DNA from: Parabacteroides distasonis
GTDB taxonomy: Bacteria > Bacteroidota > Bacteroidia > Bacteroidales > Tannerellaceae
NCBI RefSeq assembly: GCF_004793765.1
Contig: NZ_SRYM01000002.1
Span: 62,001 to 126,000, forward strand
DNA length: 64,000 bases
Reading direction: 5' to 3'
The first letter of the stretch is position 1. Every line of letters begins with the position of its first letter. Of this stretch, positions 55,844-63,698 are shown piece by piece. A model generated the notes under the pieces. It made no database searches and was not told the origin of the DNA. It saw only the letters and a program-made list of their open reading frames with translations. The position numbers were made by a program, and so were the translations under genes.

Positions 55844-56695
55844 ATGGCAATAAGTGCGTCTATACAAGCATTGATAGCAGGTGAACAAGTCACAGGTTCA
55901 AAACTAAGCAGTAAGTTACGGGATGAACTATTGACCGAGGGTATGCTATTAGTTACCTCCCACGGCTCAAGAAAATCATATCGTGCCCGTGATACTGAAG
56001 CTTTAAAAAGATTTCTGATCGATAAGGATGAAAACTATCGCATTCTCGAAGTAAATATCTCAGATTCACGCGCTTCTATGGCGACAGAAACAGGTAACTC
56101 CAAACTTGTTATGGTTCGTTCCTGCCCAGGATTCCCTGTAAACAGCTATGAGCCTATTGGGTGTAGGCTTAACGGAGAACCTTTTATGGTAAACCCACAA
56201 AAAGGGAGTTTTGTTTTTGTCGCAGAATGGGAGACGTTCACAATACCTAAAGACGTAGTAGTGATAGGTATCGAGAATATGGAAAATTTCAGAATGATTC
56301 GCAATCAAAGAGTATTTTTCGAAAAATATCTTCAAGCGCATAAGCTTCCGAAAAAAGCACTCTTTGTGTCCCGCTACCCACAATCAACAGATCTTAGAAG
56401 ATGGCTATGTACTATTCCCAATCATTATCTTCATTTCGGTGATTTTGATTTAGCAGGTATTGGCATATTTCTCTTTGAATTTCAACAATATTTAGGAGCG
56501 GAACGTTCTTCATTTCTAATTCCTTTCGATATTGACTCTCGTTTGAAGTCCGGTTCCGGAAAAAGATACGATGAACAGTATTGTCGTTTTAAGGACATTA
56601 AGTCAGATGAGTGTGATTTGCAGCAGTTGATAGATCGTATCCATCATGAACGAAAAGGTTATGACCAAGAAGGATATATTATGTTTGAACATTGA
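55844..56695 (+). CDS. Wadjet-like JetD / MksG-type Toprim nuclease
   Basis: A 283-aa protein. Residues 1-60 look like a winged helix (SIQALIAGEQVTGSKLSSKLRDELLTEGMLLVTSHGSRKSY). The Toprim-type nuclease core follows: VVIGIENMENFRMI with Glu144 and HYLHFGDFDLAGIGIF with Asp200 and Asp202, the E and DxD positions that bind metal in JetD (DUF2220). At 283 aa it is shorter than the JetD proteins of about 380-400 aa that I recall, mainly at the N-terminus. It is the last gene of the operon, 11 bases after jetC-like, and probably the DNA-cleaving effector against plasmids. Confidence 0.75.
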   Translation: MAISASIQALIAGEQVTGSKLSSKLRDELLTEGMLLVTSHGSRKSYRARDTEALKRFLIDKDENYRILEVNISDSRASMATETGNSKLVMVRSCPGFPVNSYEPIGCRLNGEPFMVNPQKGSFVFVAEWETFTIPKDVVVIGIENMENFRMIRNQRVFFEKYLQAHKLPKKALFVSRYPQSTDLRRWLCTIPNHYLHFGDFDLAGIGIFLFEFQQYLGAERSSFLIPFDIDSRLKSGSGKRYDEQYCRFKDIKSDECDLQQLIDRIHHERKGYDQEGYIMFEH

Positions 56696-56713
56696 TATTG
56701 CTCCCTCATCTTT

Positions 56714-56764
56714 TATTCGTTTTAAAAAGTGTAATAAGTCAGATTTATTCGCTTGAAAAAATGT
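56714..56764. repeat. Two further copies of the ~33-bp repeat, after jetD
   Basis: CGTTTTAAAAAGTGT (56718-56732) and CGCTTGAAAAAATGT (56750-56764), 32 bases apart and each preceded by TTATT, match the copies in front of the AAA_14 gene; the 20 bases from TTATTCG through GTGT are identical to 48953-48972. A degenerate TAATTGCTT follows where the -7 box would be, but no ATPase gene. The AAA_14-jet block is thus flanked by direct copies about 7.8 kb apart. Confidence 0.75.
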
Positions 56765-56838
56765 AATTGCTTCCGTTGTCCACTATGGAAAATATTTGTA
56801 TGCCCTAATAGGAACACTTATATTCAGGTAACAACTAT

Positions 56839-56898
56839 TATATCCTATCGGGTATAATTCTGTCTATTGCATCATTATTATACCCGAAATGGTATAAA
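56839..56898. promoter_or_regulatory. Orphan operator-like dyads
   Basis: TATATCC-tatcg-GGTATA (56839-56856 region) and TATACC-CGAAAT-GGTATA (56879-56896 region) are two similar dyads; CGGGTATAAT (56849-56858) and ATTATACCCG (56877-56886) also pair. They resemble Xre/HipB-type operators, yet no such regulator gene is adjacent: jetD ends on one side and the metallophosphoesterase stop (56899) is on the other. Confidence 0.45.
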
Positions 56899-57705
56899 TC
56901 AATATATTTGACAGAATTCCATAATATCGAGCATCTGATATAGTATTCCATCAATAGCAGAATGCCAACTTTGATGAAAATGCCCATAATACCAATGATT
57001 TATCGGATGATTGTTGGTTTTGAGATGGTTTAGAAGCATATCCATCGTTTTTCGTTCAAATTGTATATCCTCAATCAATGAAGGATCGTTCTCAGCCCAT
57101 TGGTTAAGATTGCTTTTTGAGAATAGTTCGCAATATGAAGGTGCGGTATGTGTGACAACTGTATCAATCAAGAAGTTTGCACGGATGGTATTCAGCTTAT
57201 CAGAATCGTAAATAGGAGCTTCGTTCTGCCAATACAAATTGCGAGAAATATCGTTTTCTTGTGACTCATTTGAATGAACACGGTATTTGCGTTTATTCCA
57301 TTCATTTATGCGACAGATACGGTCAATAGAGATAGCTCCGCCAACACAAAGGATGGTATGATCACAGGCTTGTAGAATAGTATAATCGGGAACAGCAATG
57401 AAGCGTTTGAAGTTGAACGTTGAACCATTAAAATAAGCCGGATTATCATGATTACCACGCACAAACACAATCCAATTGTTGGCTTGGTTCATTCGCTTGA
57501 CATTTCGTCTAACCATCTGCTCATAGTACTCTTTCTTTTCGAAGCCAAAGCCACAATCCCCAGCTACAATTAGCAAAGTATCTGTAAGCTGATATTGGAT
57601 GCAGAGTTTGAACACCAACTGATTAAAGTCTCCATGAATGTCACCGGAGACAATAATTGTCTTGGCTTCGGGAAAAGATAGTGAGAATGTGTTACTATGA
57701 TTCAT
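56899..57705 (-). CDS. Calcineurin-like metallophosphoesterase
   Basis: A 268-aa cytoplasmic protein with the five blocks of the metallophosphoesterase fold: VSGDIHGDFNQL (about 19-30), VAGDCGFGF, FVRGNHDNPAYF, TVVTHTAPSY and WYYGHFHQSWH. These supply the two-metal site, so it should cleave phosphoesters such as cyclic nucleotides, nucleic acid ends or phosphoproteins; the substrate cannot be told. It lies 34 bases after the rhuM remnant at the end of the minus-strand cluster, next to the jet operon, so a role in the same defence island is possible. Confidence 0.85.
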   Translation of the reverse strand: MNHSNTFSLSFPEAKTIIVSGDIHGDFNQLVFKLCIQYQLTDTLLIVAGDCGFGFEKKEYYEQMVRRNVKRMNQANNWIVFVRGNHDNPAYFNGSTFNFKRFIAVPDYTILQACDHTILCVGGAISIDRICRINEWNKRKYRVHSNESQENDISRNLYWQNEAPIYDSDKLNTIRANFLIDTVVTHTAPSYCELFSKSNLNQWAENDPSLIEDIQFERKTMDMLLNHLKTNNHPINHWYYGHFHQSWHSAIDGILYQMLDIMEFCQIY

Positions 57706-57739
57706 CTTATGTTCCTGTTAATAGTGTTTATAGATAGAA

Positions 57740-59131
57740 TTAATCCTTACCAAACAATCCTTTCTTTTTCCATGCCTTGATTTCTTTATCAAAATCTGAA
57801 AGAAACTCTTTGTCTTGAATCAAACGGAATTTATCATATTCAGTGTATGCCTTTTCTTTCGCTTGTTCGAAGGAAATGGTGTCAACCTTATTATATTTAT
57901 CATACTCATACAGAGTCAAGAAATCATCCAATTGCTTTTTCCAATCTGCCATAGTGGAGATGATTTGCCGTTCGGCACGAAGTTCGGCCAAATCAAGGAA
58001 AGCGGTTGATAGACGATTGAAAACAGAGACTTCCTTGTCTGATAGGTAATTCTGGGCGATAATTGTATCCGACTTTTGGACTCTGCCGTTAGGAGCGTTT
58101 TTCCACGTGGTAAGTCCCATATGGGGCTTTTGGGCATCTGCTCTTGAATAGATGATTTCGGCTGCCGTTTGATGGGAAGTAGCCCAATGCATCATATCTT
58201 GCACCCTCTTGAAGAATTGTAGGGTGGTCTCAGCCTTAGGATCATAATCGGCACTACATTCGGCATAAACATCGGTGATTTTCTGATAATACCAACGTTC
58301 TGAAGCTCGTATCTCTCGGATACGTTCTAATAGGTCGTCAAAATAATCTTTGCCAAAATGTTTGCCCTGTTTCAAGCGTTCATCATCCAATACAAATCCT
58401 TTTATGATCATTTCTTTTAGAACCGATGTGGCCTACATCCGAAATTGGCTCGCTTGATAACTGCCCACACGAAACCCAACGGCAATAACCGCATCCAAAT
58501 TATAGAACAATATATCATCGTTCTTGCCATCAAGTTCAGTTGTTCGAATTTTTCGAATAACTGAGTTCTCCTCCAATTCTCCACTTTTGAATATCTCTTT
58601 CAGATGGTTGTTAATCGTATTCGTTTCGATACCATACAAATCGGCCATTCGCTTTTGTGAGATCCAAAATGTTTCACTATTAAAGATGACCTCTATACGA
58701 CTTTCTCCTTGTTTCGTCTTATATAGTAATATATTGGATGATAGACTATTGTTGATTAATTCAGTAGTTGATATTTCTTGTTTGAAATATTCCCTTGCCA
58801 TTTGCACTTGCGGCTTCTTGCTATCGGCATTTTCGGCAATTAGCAAACAGGCTATTCGTGATAGATGTATATTCTCTACCTTATGAAAGGAACCGGAATT
58901 TAGTTTGACCATTTCAAACGTAGGATTAAAATGCTCGGCAGTGTTACGACCTTTCTTATTGGCAATGGCGATAGCTTTGGTTAGAGTACGATTGAATTTT
59001 TGGTATGTACTATAGCCTAATGCGTTGCACAGCTCACGAGAAGTCCAATATTCTAAACCTTTTGCGTCTCGCTTTTTAATCTGTTCAAAGTCGGATTGAA
59101 TAGAGGATATGTTGTTCTCGTTTATCATCAT
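57740..59131 (-). pseudogene. RhuM-family protein gene interrupted by an in-frame amber codon
   Basis: Two open frames, 59131-58433 and 58411-57740, are in the same frame and together encode a normal RhuM-type protein. The first has a BRO/DinD-like start (YWTSRELCNALGYSTYQKF) and the RhuM segment FWISQKRMADLYGIETNTINNHLKEIF, FYNLDAVIAVGFRVGSYQASQFRM. The second has MIIKGFVLDDERLKQGKHFGKDYFDDLLERIREIRASERWYYQKITDVYA. TAG at 58433-58435 stands where the family has the Trp of FRxWAT; ATSVLKE follows directly in frame. No bases need be added or lost. It is a recent pseudogene, a product of amber read-through, or a sequencing error. The start overlaps the fic stop by 3-4 bases. Confidence 0.85.
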
Positions 59132-60255
59132 TTCAGATTGTTGGAATTATACACCGCCAATCCTTTAATCGTCAACAGATATTTCTGACGAGGATGACGG
59201 GGCTTGTCTGGGTAGAGCATAGAAACAAATCCCTCTTTCAGGGCGGGATTCAGTGAATAGTCCATAAAATTCTCACGGTTCTTTAATCCTATGAAAGCCA
59301 TTATCTCTTTGACAGATAATCTATTGTTTGCAATAGCCTTTATTAAGCGAATGATATTCTCATTATCTATTTGCAAAGGATTATCCGAACTTGTCGGGGT
59401 ACTTGTCGGGGTACTTGTCGGGGTGGAGATAGCCATATCTTCAGGAGCATTAACCACCATGAAACGATTCCTCAATTCATTGTTTTCTCCTATCAATAGG
59501 TTGCGGAAGAACCGTTCCAAATACACAGACTCTCTTTTGATGCCTTTTTGTATATTTTGATAATTTGCTCTAACCAAAGCATTACGGAAATACCAAGAAT
59601 GATTGGCAAAAAGGTCGTTTTCGACATTGAATCCCATTGAGCGTAAATACTGGATGGTAAACACTGCTGTTGTTCGGGTATTGCCTTCTCCAAACGGATG
59701 AATCTGCCACAACCCGGATACGAATTGGGTAATATGACTTACTATTTGATTTATATTCAATCCTGTATAATCAAACGCCTTTTCTTGTTCAAGGTCATAT
59801 TCTATGGCTCTACGAATGTCGGGAGCAGATACATAGAATACGGTATCACCACGAAGCACCCATTCCTTTTTGGTGATATTGTAATCTCTGATTTGTCCGG
59901 CAAACTTGAATACCCCATCAAATATCCGTCGATGAATGGCGGTCAATCCAGCGACGGTAAAAGCAAATGAACGCTCATTCAATAGCTTGGTTATATTGGC
60001 AGAAACTTTATCGGCTTCCTCTGTTTCATTATCCTTTTCTGTACGAATCTCTTTTGAATCGTAGTAACTCTTGATAAGTTGTTGTACTTCATCAATGGTT
60101 ATGTCTCCCTCAATATGCTTGCGAGCAGTCTCAATAAGATATTCGGAGGGCTTCAAGCCATCTACTGCTTGAAGTCCTATTGCCGTTTGCCACGCATAGC
60201 CTTTTTCTCGCTTTTGCGGCTCGCCTTGTTGGATGTATTCGTCGAAGTTAATCAT
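59128..60255 (-). CDS. Fic family protein (predicted AMP transferase)
   Basis: A 375-aa protein with the Fic core motif IHPFGEGNTRTTAVF (His186 to Arg194) and the flap NITKKEWVLRGDTVFYVSAPDI. The N-terminal ARKHIEGDITIDEVQQL (about 44-60) matches the inhibitory helix of class II Fic proteins ([S/T]xxxEG followed by T-x-x-EV), keeping the Glu but lacking the Ser, so the enzyme is probably self-inhibited. A linker of three Thr-Pro-Thr-Ser repeats (about 278-290) leads to a C-terminal winged helix (NRLSVKEIMAFIGLKNRENFMDYSLNPALKEGFVSMLYPDKPRHPRQKY). It presumably AMPylates a host protein. It is followed directly by the rhuM frame. Confidence 0.92.
   Translation of the reverse strand: MINFDEYIQQGEPQKREKGYAWQTAIGLQAVDGLKPSEYLIETARKHIEGDITIDEVQQLIKSYYDSKEIRTEKDNETEEADKVSANITKLLNERSFAFTVAGLTAIHRRIFDGVFKFAGQIRDYNITKKEWVLRGDTVFYVSAPDIRRAIEYDLEQEKAFDYTGLNINQIVSHITQFVSGLWQIHPFGEGNTRTTAVFTIQYLRSMGFNVENDLFANHSWYFRNALVRANYQNIQKGIKRESVYLERFFRNLLIGENNELRNRFMVVNAPEDMAISTPTSTPTSTPTSSDNPLQIDNENIIRLIKAIANNRLSVKEIMAFIGLKNRENFMDYSLNPALKEGFVSMLYPDKPRHPRQKYLLTIKGLAVYNSNNLK
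59389..59424 (-). repeat. 12-bp tandem repeat in the fic linker (3 copies)
   Basis: ACTTGTCGGGGT is present three times without change at 59389, 59401 and 59413. On the minus strand it encodes repeated Thr-Pro-Thr-Ser. Copy-number change would alter linker length by four residues without a frameshift. Confidence 0.85.
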
Positions 60256-60298
60256 TGAATATGTCTGAATTAATCCGCTTCTATTATATTGGTTGATG

Positions 60299-60580
60299 TT
60301 AAATAATTCTTAGTATACCTATAAGATAATCCAAACATATCCCAATTTTTTGGTAAGGTTTTAATTGTGGATTAATTGACATAATTACACTAAGATAATT
60401 CAATAAGATTGCAGGATTATAATCTTTGGTTGTTATTTCCAAAACTTGTTGAGAATATTTTAGCCATACACCATACAAGTCCTCTGAAAGATTATAATCT
60501 TTCATCTGTTTTAATCCGTCATCAATCAATTCACGAATATATTTGCGGGTTAATTCTTGATTTCTATTATAATTATTCAT
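60299..60580 (-). CDS. Small protein of unknown function
   Basis: A 93-aa, mostly helical protein (MNNYNRNQELTRKYIRELIDDGLKQMKDYNLSEDLYGVWLKYSQQVLEI...) that I do not recognise. It has no signal peptide; the C-terminal 25 residues (IGICLDYLIGILRII) are hydrophobic. It overlaps the upstream small membrane-protein gene by 8 bases and lies 43 bases before the fic gene on the same strand, which supports real expression as part of the cluster. Confidence 0.6.
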   Translation of the reverse strand: MNNYNRNQELTRKYIRELIDDGLKQMKDYNLSEDLYGVWLKYSQQVLEITTKDYNPAILLNYLSVIMSINPQLKPYQKIGICLDYLIGILRII

Positions 60581-60971
60581 TTGTATGTTCTTTTTGAATG
60601 TCTTTTAATTGCTTTTCTAATTCGGTCGGATCTAGAGTATCACTTTGCTTAATAACATCGTCTCTTAAGAGTTTGACTTTATGTGTTATTTCATCTTGTT
60701 TAGCTTGTTCTTTATTAAGCTTAAAACCGTATCCTTCTATACTATTGATAAGAGGCATTATTAATAATAATAACCATAAAATTAATATTAAACTATTTCC
60801 GTCAAATTTGCAAATAAAGCATTGATTCACAAGTGTATCAAAGTTTTTGAACACATATATTGATGAGATAATTAACAATATTATGTACCATCCTTTTTTT
60901 ACCCACTGCAGTTCACAGTTCACTCTACTTGTATCACATAGAAAGTTGTGAATTTTAGAAAATATCTTCAT
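60573..60971 (-). CDS. Small two-helix membrane protein of unknown function
   Basis: A 132-aa protein with two transmembrane helices (about 29-43, WYIILLIISSIYVF, and 62-77, LILILWLLLLIMPLI) and a charged C-terminal coiled coil (KEQAKQDEITHKVKLLRDDVIKQSDTLDPTELEKQLKDIQKEH). No family is recognised. It starts 5 bases after the GIY-YIG gene and overlaps the next gene by 8 bases. In a defence operon such a protein could be a membrane effector or anchor, but nothing in the sequence proves that. Confidence 0.65.
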   Translation of the reverse strand: MKIFSKIHNFLCDTSRVNCELQWVKKGWYIILLIISSIYVFKNFDTLVNQCFICKFDGNSLILILWLLLLIMPLINSIEGYGFKLNKEQAKQDEITHKVKLLRDDVIKQSDTLDPTELEKQLKDIQKEHTNE

Positions 60972-60976
60972 CTCTT

Positions 60977-61804
60977 TTATTCTAATTGTTTTCTATAAAC
61001 AGAATCTAGAGTATTTCCATCTTTGTCTTTCCATACCAACCAGCCGTTATTGCTGCTACCAATACAGAAATCTGCGGCAGTACTGGGGCTTGAAAAGGTT
61101 TTATCCGATGTTAATACCAATATCCCATTTTCATTGGAAGTGTAATTTTGAAGCATCTTCTCTCGTTTTTCTTTCCAGTTGAAAGACAGAACCATTGTTT
61201 TGGCTACAACACTCCCTTTTAGGACTGTAAAGCCATCAGAACTGTAGAAGCCCTTTGCATTGCATCCTCTACCTTTGGTGTAGAATAGATGTTCTTCTTT
61301 GGGTTGTGATACTTCAAAGATATTGCAACCGATGAATGATGCCAGAAACTTCACATCTTCGAAAAATTCATCCATTGAGTCCTGTTGATGTTCTGGTAGA
61401 TTTGGTGCTTTAGGGATTTGTTTATTATCACTTAAAACAAAAGCGTTTGCTTTCTTGGCTTCGGCTATCGCTTTATGTTCTAGGTATTGCACATCAACTT
61501 TAGTCATATCGGCATCTTTCGATACGAATATGAGTGCTTTTTGCCAAAACGATTTTTTGCTATCATGGTCTTTTACACGTTCTTTAAAGTTCTCCGTTTC
61601 ACCTATATATGCCTTTGGCTTGGTTGATTCATCTTCACCTAGTAATATGTAAAACGCAGGTTTTTGCAACTTCTCTTGTGTATTCAAATAAGAGAGATTA
61701 GAACGTGGCACGACAAACATTTGGCAAATCTTATTGCTAATGAATGCATATTGAGTTCCTTTCGGGTCTCCGTCAATTAAATATGTTGTTACTGTTTTGC
61801 CCAT
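60977..61804 (-). CDS. GIY-YIG nuclease-like protein with DUF4357 domain
   Basis: A 275-aa protein. The GIY-YIG module (about 48-130) has FYILLGEDESTKPKAYIGETENFKERVKDH with the paired FYI and YIG strands, Arg76, and the later Glu in YLEHKAIAEAKKAN (Glu109). The C-terminal region (about 175-260; FYTKGRGCNAKGFYSSDGFTVLKGSVVAK and TFSSPSTAADFCIGSSNNGWLVWKDKDGNTL) is the DUF4357 domain often joined to GIY-YIG in restriction or defence contexts. It begins 2 bases after the DGQHR/NDT-like gene, so both are surely co-transcribed. A nuclease or nucleic-acid-binding role is likely. Confidence 0.85.
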   Translation of the reverse strand: MGKTVTTYLIDGDPKGTQYAFISNKICQMFVVPRSNLSYLNTQEKLQKPAFYILLGEDESTKPKAYIGETENFKERVKDHDSKKSFWQKALIFVSKDADMTKVDVQYLEHKAIAEAKKANAFVLSDNKQIPKAPNLPEHQQDSMDEFFEDVKFLASFIGCNIFEVSQPKEEHLFYTKGRGCNAKGFYSSDGFTVLKGSVVAKTMVLSFNWKEKREKMLQNYTSNENGILVLTSDKTFSSPSTAADFCIGSSNNGWLVWKDKDGNTLDSVYRKQLE

Positions 61805-61806
61805 AA

Positions 61807-63693
61807 TTATACACCATAATGTTTTTCTAATCGTTCAACTAAACTATCTACAAGTTGTTTATAGTCTTTGAAACGCAATTGAGATAAGTTGCGAAGATTA
61901 AATCCTATGAATTTGTCTATATCCTTTTTTTCCTTATTGTGATCAGTATCTTCTTTATACAACAGTATCATATTGGGAATCATATTATGAGATTCTGCAA
62001 CTCCCATTGCATATCCAATTTCATGATATACATTAATGTTGGAACTGCTTAAGTCTGCTATAATTAAACTGCATGATTTGATAGCTTCCAATATTTTATT
62101 TTGTATTGAAAAGCTGCTTGATTCTATAGTGCGATCAATACGAATAGGGGTGGCATTTAAATGAATACTTTTATGTCTCATATTGAACATTTCTACAGCT
62201 CGCACTATTTTTTCATATATAAGCTCGCTTTGTGAATCCCCGAATTGCATGGAGATGAAAATTTCATTCTTTTTTGTTTGATATATTTGTTCAAACATTG
62301 TTATAAGATTAATCGCTGCGTCTTTTGATAAATCATCAGGTTCTACGATTTTGTTTATGCCATTACGTTTAGCCCAATCTATAAATGATTGCATTTGATT
62401 TTTATCCAAAATTGCATAATAAACAAGCGCACATAAGAATGCGATATTCCCCAAAGCATCTTTTTCAAAAGATTTGTATATCACAGTTAATGAATAAAGC
62501 ACTTCTATAATAAGAGCTTTATTGTCACAGTGTTTTATAAAACGACGAAGATTTTTTGCCTTATATATTAGATGGTCTTCTTTGTATTCTAATTCTTTTC
62601 TATCGCTTTTTTTAAGCGACAATTCTTCTATAAGCTGTTCTCTTTCAAATACTGTTTCTTTATATTTAGACAAATTTGCAAAATCAGGATGTTCGAATTC
62701 AATTTTTTGAATCTCGATATTTTTTACTGTTATTTGAGCATTTAGTGTTTCTATTTGTTGTTCAATAATGAAGATGTTTTGTCTTAACTCTTTCCATTTG
62801 CAAATATTCTCCTTTCTTCTGGAAGATATGACATCTTTTTGAGAAAGCAATAATCTTACAATGGATAAACAGGCTGTCCGATAATAAGAGTTGGAAATGT
62901 CATTGGCGACAGACAGCCATGGGATTGCATTAAACTGTCCAGTTTTAACAATTTCGATTAAGTCCAGTGCTAAAGGGTACTCTTGACCTAACTTTTCTTT
63001 ATCATTGAAAGCACTCAGTTCAGATATAATTTTTAAGCTCGCTTCTTCGCGTAGAGGTAAAGCTTTGAAATTTATATCATGGAATATCTTTGCTTCAAAA
63101 TTATCAGCATCCTTTGCTTCAGACATAATGATAGTAAATGGCACAATTTTTTCGGCAATCTCTTTTTTGTATGTTTTTGCTCGATGATTTAGCCAACCTT
63201 GAATTTTCTCAGGATCAGTCTCATCCTTTATCGGGGACCTATCTGATATAAACTGATGCCACCATTCTATATCAGTACTAAAAGGTTCTAGACGGTGATT
63301 CCCATCGACCCTAAGAAGTTTCTCTTCTTCATTGGGATTATCAATTTCCAAATATGCGTGTCTTGCTCTATCTCTACCAATAGGCAATCGTTCACTCAAT
63401 ATACGTAAACCTTTAACATATATGCTATCTTCTTTACTAACATCTTTATCATCACCTATACTTCTCATAAGTCCCTCATAATCGCTAACTCTACAAGCCA
63501 AAGTGATTTCTGGGAAATAGGACTTTAAATCGTTTAAATAATGAACGATCTCAACTTTGTGTTGTTCATTTGCATCTCTTTGATAAGATGCTGGCTTTTT
63601 AGAGATTTTTGCTAATCCTCCGATAGAAGCAAACCCCCGTAACACAATATAACTTCTAAATGCAGTATATATTATTCCTTCTAACTTTGCCAT
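61807..63693 (-). CDS. DGQHR-like domain protein fused to NDT/TIR-like domain
   Basis: About 628 aa in three parts. The N-terminal part resembles DGQHR/DndB-type ParB-like proteins: YQRDANEQHKVEIVHYL and LLRVDGNHRLEPF (D130-R134). The middle (about 280-420) is helical with a coiled coil (IIEQQIETLNAQITVKNIEIQKIE). The C-terminal 150 residues show the pattern of nucleoside-deoxyribosyltransferase/TIR-like domains: EIFISMQFGDSQSE (477 on) and SCSLIIADLSSSNINVYHEIGYAMG, with a likely catalytic Glu558. Proteins of that fold cleave N-glycosidic bonds, including NAD in defence. The start is ATG 63693 or GTG 63699. It is 5 bases or less from the TIR gene and 2 from the GIY-YIG gene. I know of no described system with this fusion. 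Confidence 0.7.
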   Translation of the reverse strand: MAKLEGIIYTAFRSYIVLRGFASIGGLAKISKKPASYQRDANEQHKVEIVHYLNDLKSYFPEITLACRVSDYEGLMRSIGDDKDVSKEDSIYVKGLRILSERLPIGRDRARHAYLEIDNPNEEEKLLRVDGNHRLEPFSTDIEWWHQFISDRSPIKDETDPEKIQGWLNHRAKTYKKEIAEKIVPFTIIMSEAKDADNFEAKIFHDINFKALPLREEASLKIISELSAFNDKEKLGQEYPLALDLIEIVKTGQFNAIPWLSVANDISNSYYRTACLSIVRLLLSQKDVISSRRKENICKWKELRQNIFIIEQQIETLNAQITVKNIEIQKIEFEHPDFANLSKYKETVFEREQLIEELSLKKSDRKELEYKEDHLIYKAKNLRRFIKHCDNKALIIEVLYSLTVIYKSFEKDALGNIAFLCALVYYAILDKNQMQSFIDWAKRNGINKIVEPDDLSKDAAINLITMFEQIYQTKKNEIFISMQFGDSQSELIYEKIVRAVEMFNMRHKSIHLNATPIRIDRTIESSSFSIQNKILEAIKSCSLIIADLSSSNINVYHEIGYAMGVAESHNMIPNMILLYKEDTDHNKEKKDIDKFIGFNLRNLSQLRFKDYKQLVDSLVERLEKHYGV

Positions 63694-63698
63694 AATCA

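Noticed and set aside
57740-59131. Two separate genes (DNA-binding protein and RhuM)
   Set aside because: The frames are in phase, separated only by TAG plus seven codons that match the family, so one interrupted gene is the simpler reading.
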